Assembly (NCBI GenBank): GCA_900318065.1
Contig: ONIY01000012.1
Span: forward strand, 1-64,000
Origin: an uncultured Prevotellaceae bacterium
GTDB lineage: Bacteria > Bacteroidota > Bacteroidia > Bacteroidales > Muribaculaceae
Direction: 5' to 3'
Length of the DNA: 64,000 bases
This document shows, in pieces, positions 1 through 6,219 of the stretch; position 1 is the first letter of the stretch; every line of letters starts with the position of its first letter. Under the pieces are notes generated by a model. It was not told the DNA's origin. It did no database searches and saw only the letters and a program-made list of their open reading frames with translations. The position numbers and the translations under genes are program-made.

Positions 1-135
1 GGCACGACTCATGCTTTTGAATCTCCCCGAGCACTGCGTGGTTGCATGGTGTTACTAATGAATAGCTTCTTCGAAGCATTTGACCTCTTCGAGGTCGCCG
101 CTAGCCTTTTGCAACACCCTCAGATGAGGGAACAA
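1..135. repeat. Hairpin-rich mosaic repeat, copy 1, cut by the window edge
   Basis: This stretch shares its core with repeats at 13140-13240 and 25890-25980. It holds the hairpins GCTTC-TTC-GAAGC (65-77) and GACCTC-TTC-GAGGTC (82-96), plus CCCTCA-GA-TGAGGG near 117-130. No open reading frame is convincing here. The left part of the element lies outside the window or is degenerate. Confidence 0.75.
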
Positions 136-148
136 TCAGCCCAGTCCT

Positions 149-619
149 TTAGAACTTGTAGACGGCACCCAGGCTGAACACTGCCTGGTCGATAGTGCTC
201 ACGATGGAGTACTTGAACTCGGCGTTGAGTGTCACGCGACTTGCCACGTCATACTCACATCCGCCGCCCAGGTTGAGGCCAAAGCGGGTGATTGAATCGT
301 CGTTGTCGCTGTAGCCTTTGTTAACAACGGTGAGACCGGCAAGAGGATAGGCCCTGAACTTGGGTGCTATGTCAAAGAGGTAGTGAGCGTTAACGTTCAA
401 GTCCCACATGTGGTAACCCTTGTTGCGGAAGTAGTAGTTGAACGAGGCCTCGCCCCTGATCTCGTTGGTGATGCCATACTGGAACTTAGCTCCCAGGCCC
501 ACGTTGTTAATCTCGGTGCCATAGAGCAAATTGCCACCCACGGCCATCTGCCCCTTCTGCGCCATAGCCGCGCCACAGCCCAGAACAGCAACAATCATCA
601 AAACAAAAAATTTCTTCAT
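149..619 (-). CDS. Small outer-membrane beta-barrel protein
   Basis: The 156-residue product starts with a signal peptide ending at AMAQ (about residue 21). The rest alternates glycine- and aromatic-rich beta strands and ends in AVYKF, a terminal aromatic typical of outer-membrane barrels. Length and pattern fit the eight-stranded OmpW/OmpX-like or PorT-like porin-fold group; the exact family is not certain. It would sit in the outer membrane with an unknown role. The gene stands alone on the minus strand, with a heptamer tandem array beginning 13 bases upstream of its start codon, where the translation start region of the mRNA would lie. Confidence 0.8.
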   Translation of the reverse strand: MKKFFVLMIVAVLGCGAAMAQKGQMAVGGNLLYGTEINNVGLGAKFQYGITNEIRGEASFNYYFRNKGYHMWDLNVNAHYLFDIAPKFRAYPLAGLTVVNKGYSDNDDSITRFGLNLGGGCEYDVASRVTLNAEFKYSIVSTIDQAVFSLGAVYKF

Positions 620-631
620 AATTTTATATAG

Positions 632-673
632 TTATCAGTTGTCAGTTATCAGTAGTCAGTTGTCAGTTGTCTT
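632..673. repeat. Heptamer tandem array upstream of the barrel gene
   Basis: Six consecutive 7-base units run from 632 to 673 (GTTATCA, GTTGTCA, GTTATCA, GTAGTCA, GTTGTCA, GTTGTCT). On the gene's strand the unit reads TGAYWAC. The array lies within 15-55 bases of the start codon at 619. A related array (CTGAnnA units) precedes ruvC at 17942-18004. Confidence 0.85.
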
Positions 674-794
674 CTAGAGATTCTAGTATTTCTAGAAGTT
701 ATAGACAATCTAGTTTTTCTAGATATTCTAGTTCTCAAAGCGCGAAGCGCTCACTTAACACTTAAAACTTAACACTTAAAACTTATTACTTATC
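673..794. repeat. CTAG cluster, GAA-loop hairpin and ACTTAAM heptamer array
   Basis: From 673 to 735 the motif TCTAG occurs about six times at irregular spacing. A hairpin AGCGC-GAA-GCGCT sits at 739-751. From 753 to 794 six heptamers follow (ACTTAAC, ACTTAAA, ACTTAAC, ACTTAAA, ACTTATT, ACTTATC). The last two overlap the stop codon and final codons of the neighbouring CapA-like gene. Confidence 0.75.
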
Positions 795-1847
795 CTGTTC
801 CACCTTGATGTTCTTGCTCATCACCAGGTCGTGGATGCGCTTCATGAAGGTGTTGAAGGTAGCGCGTGAGTCGGGGCGCACGAGCTCGGGCTTGTCCTCG
901 GGGATCACGCGGTAGGTGTTGTCGCCAGCGCCAGGCTTCTGGCAGAAGAAGAGCTTGTAGCGCGGAGAGTCGATCACAGGCTTGCCGTCCTGCATCTTCA
1001 CCTTAACTTTCACCATCGCGCCGCCACGGCAGTCGATGTCGCTCATGTTGGAGATAAAGTTGCCCAGGCTGTAGACGAGCAGGATGTCCTTGTTGTACTT
1101 GTCGCTGTGATGCACCTCAAAGGGCTCCACCACATGAGGGTGCCCGCCAATGATGAGGTCCACGCCCTTGTCGATGAGGAAACTGGCGAGGTCGCGCTGC
1201 ACCTGCACGGGCGTGAGGGTGTATTCCACTCCCCAGTGCATGTTAACGCACACCACATTGGCGCCGGCGGCACGAGCCTTGTCGATGTCGTCGCTAATCA
1301 CCTTCTTGTCGATATAGTCGACCACCACATCCTTCTGGATGGGGATGCCATTGGTGCCGTAGGTATAGTCGAGAAACGCCACCTTGATGCCGTCGAAGTC
1401 CTTGATGAAGGGCAACTGCTGCGAGCGCGCCTGCTTGTTGACATAGGTACCTATGTGCGGGATGCCAAACTCGTCGAGCTTGTTGATGGTGCGCACGGCA
1501 CCCTTGTCGCGGCGGTCCAGGCAGTGGTTGTTGGCAGTGAGAAACAGGTCGAAGCCCACCTTCTGCAGTTGCTGGGCATACTCGTCGGGGGCGCTGAAGC
1601 AGGGGTAGCCCGAGTAGGGCGCTCCGCCCAAGGTGCACTCAAAGTTCACCACGGCATAGTCGGCCTCCTCGATGTCGCTCTGCACCGCCTTGAAGCACTC
1701 GCTGTAGTCGTAGGTGCCATTGGCGCGCTGCGCCACCTGATACTGCTTGGAATGCTGCATAGCATCGCCAAAGAACACAAAGTCGACCTCGGCATTGCCC
1801 GAGAGCAACGACATGAGCGACAACATCAATATTGACAACAGGTTCAT
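786..1847 (-). CDS. CapA-like metallophosphatase-fold protein (PGA_cap family)
   Basis: The 353-residue product begins with a hydrophobic signal segment and then FVFFGDAM, the family's start strand. Further family motifs are VVNFECTLGG (about 68-77), LTANNHCLDR (about 103-112), HWGVEYTLTP (about 204) and GGHPHVVEPFEV (about 234). These metal-ligand-like Asp, Asn and His residues define the CapA/PgsA group, named for capsule poly-gamma-glutamate synthesis. Other capsule genes are absent, so a capsule role is not supported; an exported phosphoesterase is the safer reading. It lies downstream of ffh on the same strand behind a repeat-filled gap of 172 bases. The heptamer array reaches into its last codons. 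Confidence 0.82.
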   Translation of the reverse strand: MNLLSILMLSLMSLLSGNAEVDFVFFGDAMQHSKQYQVAQRANGTYDYSECFKAVQSDIEEADYAVVNFECTLGGAPYSGYPCFSAPDEYAQQLQKVGFDLFLTANNHCLDRRDKGAVRTINKLDEFGIPHIGTYVNKQARSQQLPFIKDFDGIKVAFLDYTYGTNGIPIQKDVVVDYIDKKVISDDIDKARAAGANVVCVNMHWGVEYTLTPVQVQRDLASFLIDKGVDLIIGGHPHVVEPFEVHHSDKYNKDILLVYSLGNFISNMSDIDCRGGAMVKVKVKMQDGKPVIDSPRYKLFFCQKPGAGDNTYRVIPEDKPELVRPDSRATFNTFMKRIHDLVMSKNIKVEQDK

Positions 1848-1863
1848 AACTTTTTATTTTGGT

Positions 1864-2022
1864 TAGGAGTGGGTAGGGGTGGATAGGAGTGGGTAGGATT
1901 TCTATGGATTGCTATTTTCCTCCTTCTGCCACGATTTTTCTGCCACGATTTTTCTGCCACGATTTTTCTGCCACGATTTTTCTACCACGGTTTCTCTACC
2001 ACGGTTTTTCTACCATTGTTTA
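1864..2022. repeat. 10-bp and 14-bp tandem repeats after ffh
   Basis: A 10-base unit (TAGGAGTGGG type) repeats about 3.5 times at 1864-1898. A 14-base unit (CTGCCACGATTTTT) then repeats seven times from 1926 to 2022, drifting to CTACCACGGTTTTT. The last partial unit contains the complement of the ffh stop codon at 2020-2022, so the array abuts the gene's 3' end exactly. Confidence 0.88.
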
Positions 2023-3336
2023 CCTGCGGCGGCCGGCGCGCATGAGCTGCTTGGGGCTCATGTTCGACACCTTGTGCATCGCCTTGCGGGTTTGGTCAAA
2101 CTGCGTGATGAGCCTGTTCACCTCCTGGATGGTGGTGCCGCTACCGCGTGCTATGCGCTGGCGACGGCTGCCGTTAATCACCTCGGGGTGCTCGCGCTCA
2201 TAGGGGGTCATGGAGTAGATCATCGCCTCAATGCCCTTGAAGGCATCATCGCTGATGTCGATGTCCTTGATGGCCTTGCCCACGCCAGGAATCATCGAAG
2301 CCAGGTCCTTGAGGTTACCCATCTTCTTGATCTTGGAGATCTGCGACATGAAGTCGTTGAAGTCAAACTTGTTCTTGGCAATCTTCTTCTGCAACTCGCG
2401 GGCCTGCTCCTCGTCATACTGCTGCTGCATGCGGTCGACGAGCGACACGATATCGCCCATGTTGAGGATGCGGTCGGCCATACCCGATGGGCGGAAGGGG
2501 TCGATAGCCTCCATCTTCTCGCCAGTACCCACCCACTTGATGGGCTTGTCGACAACGGTGCGGATGCTCAGCGCGGCACCACCACGGGTGTCACCGTCGA
2601 GCTTGGTGAGCACTACGCCGTCGAAGTCGAGGCGGTCGTTGAACGCCTTGGCGGTGTTCACGGCATCCTGACCGGTCATCGAGTCAACAACAAAGAGGGT
2701 CTCGTTGGGCTGGATGGCATCTTTTATCGCCTTGATCTCGGTCATCATCTGCTCGTCGACGGCAAGACGACCGGCGGTATCCACAATCACCACGCCATAG
2801 CCCTTGGCACGGGCCTCGGCAATAGCGTGCTGCGCTATCTCTACTGGGTTCTTGTTCTCGGGCTCACTGTAGACGGGCACGCCTATCTGCTCGCCCAGCA
2901 CCTTGAGCTGCTCGATGGCGGCAGGACGGTACACGTCGCAAGCCACAAGCAGCGGGTCGCGCTTCTTCAGGCGGTTGGCAAGTTTGCCCGAGAAGGTGGT
3001 CTTACCACTACCCTGCAGTCCCGACATGAGGATTACCGCAGGATTGCCCTCGATGTTGAACGGTGCCTGCTCGCCACCCATGAGCTGGGTGAGCTCGTCG
3101 TGAACAATCTTAATCATCAGCTCCTTGGGCTTCAAGGAGTTGATAACGTTTTGTCCTATGGCTTTTTCTTTAACAGTGTCGGTAAATGATTTGGCTACCT
3201 TGTAGTTGACGTCGGCATCAACAAGGGTGCGGCGCACCTCCTTGAGTGTCTCGGCAACATTGATCTCGGTGATGCGGCCTTCGCCTTTAAGAACCTTGAA
3301 CGCCCGTTCAAGTCGTTCGCTTAGATTTTCAAACAT
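2020..3336 (-). CDS. ffh: Signal recognition particle GTPase Ffh (SRP54)
   Basis: Ffh binds signal peptides emerging from the ribosome and, with the SRP RNA and FtsY, delivers them to SecYEG. The 438-residue protein has the N domain, the G domain with P loop GLQGSGKTT (106-114), DTAGR (about 189-193) and TKLDGDTRGG (about 246-255), and a methionine-rich M domain. The RNA-binding signature SRRQRIARGSG lies near 391-401. The C-terminus MSPKQLMRAGRRR is short. Its RNA partner is encoded at 18725-18820 in this window. The start MFENLSERLE matches the usual Ffh N-terminus. Confidence 0.98.
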   Translation of the reverse strand: MFENLSERLERAFKVLKGEGRITEINVAETLKEVRRTLVDADVNYKVAKSFTDTVKEKAIGQNVINSLKPKELMIKIVHDELTQLMGGEQAPFNIEGNPAVILMSGLQGSGKTTFSGKLANRLKKRDPLLVACDVYRPAAIEQLKVLGEQIGVPVYSEPENKNPVEIAQHAIAEARAKGYGVVIVDTAGRLAVDEQMMTEIKAIKDAIQPNETLFVVDSMTGQDAVNTAKAFNDRLDFDGVVLTKLDGDTRGGAALSIRTVVDKPIKWVGTGEKMEAIDPFRPSGMADRILNMGDIVSLVDRMQQQYDEEQARELQKKIAKNKFDFNDFMSQISKIKKMGNLKDLASMIPGVGKAIKDIDISDDAFKGIEAMIYSMTPYEREHPEVINGSRRQRIARGSGTTIQEVNRLITQFDQTRKAMHKVSNMSPKQLMRAGRRR

Positions 3337-3378
3337 ACGGTATACGGTATACTAAAAGTGTTAAGTTTCAAATGTTAA

Positions 3379-3514
3379 GTGTTAAGTGCGCCTGCGGCGC
3401 GTGGAACGTAATAAGTGAAACGTGGAACGAGTCCAGTGTTAAGTGCGCCTGCGGCGCGTGGAACGTAATAAGTGAAACGTGGAACGAGTCCAGTGTTAAG
3501 TGCGCCTGCGGCGC
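3379..3514. repeat. 57-bp tandem repeat with embedded palindrome, 2.4 copies
   Basis: Units start at 3379, 3436 and 3493 (period 57; the third copy is partial). Each unit contains GTTAAGTG and the hairpin GCGCC-TGC-GGCGC. In the last copy the hairpin is followed by seven T on the plus strand, so it looks like a terminator facing the minus-strand genes. It separates panD from ffh. Confidence 0.88.
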
Positions 3515-3525
3515 TTTTTTTCAGC

Positions 3526-3885
3526 TTATTCGTTGGGAATCAGCTTGTTGGTGGCAGTGTCGGGGAACACCACCTGTGGCTTGAAGCCCCTCGCCTCCTC
3601 GGGAGTCATCAGGGCATAGGACATTATTATCACCACATCGCCGGGCTGAACCTTGCGGGCGGCAGCGCCGTTGAGGCACACCTCGCCCTTGCCGCGCTCG
3701 CCAGGAATCACATAGGTGTCGAGGCGCTCGCCGTTGTTGTTGTCGACGATGAATACACGCTCGCCCTCAACGATGCCGGCAGCCTCCAGCAGGTCTTGGT
3801 CGATGGTAATGCTCCCAATGTAGTCGAGGTTGGCACCGGTAACTGTGACGCGATGAATCTTTGATTTTACAACTTGAATGAACAT
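3526..3885 (-). CDS. panD: Aspartate 1-decarboxylase
   Basis: PanD decarboxylates L-aspartate to beta-alanine for pantothenate synthesis. The 119-residue proenzyme has the self-cleavage site Gly24-Ser25 in DYIGSITID, which yields the pyruvoyl cofactor at the new N-terminus of the alpha chain. [12 protein letters not shown] (about 73-84) and the VIIMSYALM strand follow, as in the family. Length is typical. It sits 73 bases downstream of panC on the same strand and likely shares its transcript, so beta-alanine supply and condensation are encoded together. panB is not in the window. Confidence 0.96.
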   Translation of the reverse strand: MFIQVVKSKIHRVTVTGANLDYIGSITIDQDLLEAAGIVEGERVFIVDNNNGERLDTYVIPGERGKGEVCLNGAAARKVQPGDVVIIMSYALMTPEEARGFKPQVVFPDTATNKLIPNE

Positions 3886-3958
3886 AGTGCAAAAACGTTT
3901 TAGAATTAATAATGTGTTCTCAATTAATGACCATGCAAAAATCGTGCCACATTACAAA

Positions 3959-4810
3959 TTATTGGGGCCTCTTGTAGGTGATGTTGTCAATCTCACGCAC
4001 GTCGCCGCAGTACACGGTGATGCACCCCACTATATAATCACTTTCGTCCCAGCTGGTTACAGGCTGCAGAGTGATGCCGTCGCAAATCGAGTAATACTCC
4101 ACCTCCATCTCGGGATAAGCATTGAGGGTGGCTACCACCCAGTCGTGGGTCTGCTCAACAGTGTGGTCCTGGGCAAACTCCAGGCTGTCGCGCAGCACGC
4201 GGTAGATGTTGGGGGCTATCTTGCGCACCAGCGGCGTCAGGCGCACGTTGCGGCTGCTCTTCGCCAGGCCGTCGGCCTCACGAATGCAGGGGCAGGTGAC
4301 AATCTCCAGATTGAAGCCCAGCTGCTTGATCATGGCGCGTATCACGGCAATCTGCTGGAAGTCCTTCTCGCCAAAGTAGGCACGCGTGGGCTCCACCATC
4401 ATGAACAGTTTGCTCACGATTTGGCACACGCCATTGAAATGTCCTGGACGCATAGCGCCCTCCATAACCTCGGCAACGGGACCCAGATGGAACACGCGGG
4501 TGTCGGGCTCGGGATAGATTTCCTCAACGGTGGGCATGAAAGCTATGTCCACACCACAGCGCTCGAGCAACGCGGCGTCGGCCTCTGCAGTGCGGGGATA
4601 GGTGCGCAAGTCCTCTTTGTTATTAAATTGGGTGGGGTTTAGAAACACGCTCACCACCACTATATCATTCTCACGGCGAGCACGTTCCACCAGCGACTGA
4701 TGGCCCTCGTGAAGCGCGCCCATCGTTGGCACAAGACCTATTGTCTTGCCAGCGACACGATATTGCTCGACATGCTTTCGCAGCTCGTCGACTTTACTAA
4801 TTATTCTCAT
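3959..4810 (-). CDS. panC: Pantothenate synthetase
   Basis: PanC joins pantoate and beta-alanine using ATP. The 283-residue protein has the nucleotidyltransferase motif [10 protein letters not shown] (28-37), GEKDFQQ near 150 and KSSRNVRL near 190 (the KMSKS-like loop). Length is normal for the family. A minus-strand TATCTTTG box lies about 31 bases upstream of the start, so panC and panD are probably co-transcribed from there. Confidence 0.97.
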   Translation of the reverse strand: MRIISKVDELRKHVEQYRVAGKTIGLVPTMGALHEGHQSLVERARRENDIVVVSVFLNPTQFNNKEDLRTYPRTAEADAALLERCGVDIAFMPTVEEIYPEPDTRVFHLGPVAEVMEGAMRPGHFNGVCQIVSKLFMMVEPTRAYFGEKDFQQIAVIRAMIKQLGFNLEIVTCPCIREADGLAKSSRNVRLTPLVRKIAPNIYRVLRDSLEFAQDHTVEQTHDWVVATLNAYPEMEVEYYSICDGITLQPVTSWDESDYIVGCITVYCGDVREIDNITYKRPQ

Positions 4811-4841
4811 TGTAATTACAATATGATTTCAAAATCGACTG

Positions 4842-4871
4842 CAAAGATAGTAAATACTTTTTAGTAACAAG
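4842..4871 (-). promoter_or_regulatory. Bacteroidetes-type promoter of panC-panD
   Basis: On the minus strand TATCTTTG (4849-4842) fits the -7 box TAnnTTTG. CTTG (4871-4868), 18 bases upstream, approximates the -33 TTTG. Transcription would start near 4836, giving a leader of about 25 bases. Confidence 0.65.
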
Positions 4872-5021
4872 TTTTTAGGTCTTAGTTTTTTTACTTTTTT
4901 GATTTTTTGGTCCCTCCACCTCACCAATTCCGCCACAAGAAATCCCACCCGAGAACATCGCCAAAAAGTCCAAACATCACCTCAACAAAAAACTAAATAA
5001 AGTTAAATTCACCCTCAAAAA

Positions 5022-5159
5022 TCGAAAAAAGGGGACGGTTCTTTTTTTCCGTTTTTTGACTTTTCAACCAGTTTTCTAGGGTCTAATTTCCGTTTTGGAC
5101 AATTTTTACCCAAAAATGCCCTAAAAAATCGGAAAAAGGGAACCGTCCCCTTTTTTCGA
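5022..5159. repeat. Inverted pair of GGGGACGGTT palindromes (REP-like)
   Basis: Copy A (5022-5051) reads TCGAAAAAAGGGGACGGTT followed by C, seven T and CCG. Copy B (5129-5159) is the same element in the opposite orientation. Each folds into a stem of A/T plus GG/CC with a GACGGTT-type loop. The two are 77 bases apart, a BIME-like arrangement. They lie in a 499-base gap (4811-5309) that also holds the panC promoter and the promoter of the next gene; nothing else is evident there. Confidence 0.8.
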
Positions 5160-5272
5160 AATTTTGGGTTTGTTTTGATTGTTTTTGGTTATTTTACATT
5201 AAAAGAATGAGCTTTGTGGTGGTTGTGTTTTTGGGATTTTTCATTCACTTTTTTTACAATTGCTGTTCTCGA

Positions 5273-5305
5273 TTTGGTTGCTATTGCAAAACTTTTGTAT
5301 ATTTG
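5273..5305 (+). promoter_or_regulatory. Promoter directly abutting a start codon
   Basis: TTTG at 5273-5276 and TATATTTG at 5298-5305 are 21 bases apart. Only CAAC separates the -7 box from ATGATG at 5310, so the transcript would be leaderless or nearly so. Confidence 0.65.
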
Positions 5306-5309
5306 CAAC

Positions 5310-5678
5310 ATGATGAAACGATTTACAATATTGTTGCTGCTTGCAGCGACGTTTGTGGCAATGACGAGTGCCCCTGTCATCAGGACCGGCAGGCTCAGGC
5401 CCCGCTTGGGCGACAGCATCTCGCAGCCTCCCAGCAAGCCCCAAAAGCTATATTCCGACAACACCCTCATCATCCACTACAATGGCAAAAAGGGCAAGAA
5501 GTCGCTCCTGAAGGCGGTGAAGAGCTATGGCGCCACAGTGACCTATGAGTACAAAAACTTCAACAGCATCTCAATCATACTCCCCAGCGGCGCCGACGTC
5601 CACAAGGCGAAAGCCCACTTCGAGAAAGTGAAAGGCGTGTTGCAGGTAAACTACGACCGCATCATGCGGCTGATGTAG
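5310..5678 (+). CDS. Small exported protein, possible I9-type protease inhibitor fold
   Basis: The 122-residue product starts MMKRFTILLLLAATFVA, a signal peptide. The start at 5310 was chosen over an in-frame ATG at 5214 because it opens the signal peptide and follows a -7 box. The mature part (about 50-122) reads LIIHYNGKKG, YGATVTYEYKNFNSISIILP, then KVKGVLQVNYD. This order (beta strand, helix, 'Y-x-Y-x-x-F-x-x-x-S-x-x-LP', helix, 'V-x-x-V-x-x-D') resembles the inhibitor I9 propeptide fold of subtilisins. That assignment is inference; no catalytic domain follows. It lies 48 bases upstream of the phosphatase gene. Confidence 0.65.
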   Translation: MMKRFTILLLLAATFVAMTSAPVIRTGRLRPRLGDSISQPPSKPQKLYSDNTLIIHYNGKKGKKSLLKAVKSYGATVTYEYKNFNSISIILPSGADVHKAKAHFEKVKGVLQVNYDRIMRLM

Positions 5679-5726
5679 ACTGATGTAGACCGTCATCCCA
5701 ATCGTTAACACTTTGACCATAATCAG

Positions 5727-6212
5727 ATGAAAACCACTAAGATACTCTTCGTGTGCCTGGGCAACATATGCCGCTCGCCGGCAGCGCAAGGCGTGATGCA
5801 GCGCCTTGTGGACGAGCAGGGCCTTAGCAGCCATTTCGAGATAGACTCGGCGGGCACCTACAGCGGTCACCGGGGCCAACTTCCCGACCCCCGCATGCGC
5901 CGCCATGCCAACCGCCGCGGCTACGACCTCACCCACCGCGCCCGTCCTGTGACGAGCGACGACTTCGACCACTTCGACATCATCGTCGCCATGGACGAGG
6001 GCAACCGCCGCACCCTCTCGAGCATGTGTGCCACGGTGGAGCAAGAGTCAAAGATTGTGATGATGGGCAACTACATAGTGAAGCTGCGTGCCCATTACGA
6101 CTACGTCCCCGACCCCTACTATGAAGGCGCCGAGGGCTTTGAACTCGCGCTCGACCTGCTTGAAGACGCCTGCGGCAATCTATTAAACGAAATCTTACAA
6201 AACAAACAATAA
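5727..6212 (+). CDS. Low-molecular-weight protein tyrosine phosphatase
   Basis: The enzyme removes phosphate from protein tyrosines through a cysteinyl intermediate. The 161-residue protein has the P loop CLGNICRS with Cys10 and Arg16, and the general acid Asp129 in DPYYEG. Length is standard for the Wzb/Etp/ArsC-like fold group. Family members often control exopolysaccharide export through tyrosine kinases, but no kinase or capsule genes are here. The stop codon lies 7 bases before the GH20 gene, so the two are probably co-transcribed. Confidence 0.95.
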   Translation: MKTTKILFVCLGNICRSPAAQGVMQRLVDEQGLSSHFEIDSAGTYSGHRGQLPDPRMRRHANRRGYDLTHRARPVTSDDFDHFDIIVAMDEGNRRTLSSMCATVEQESKIVMMGNYIVKLRAHYDYVPDPYYEGAEGFELALDLLEDACGNLLNEILQNKQ

Positions 6213-6219
6213 CACAACA

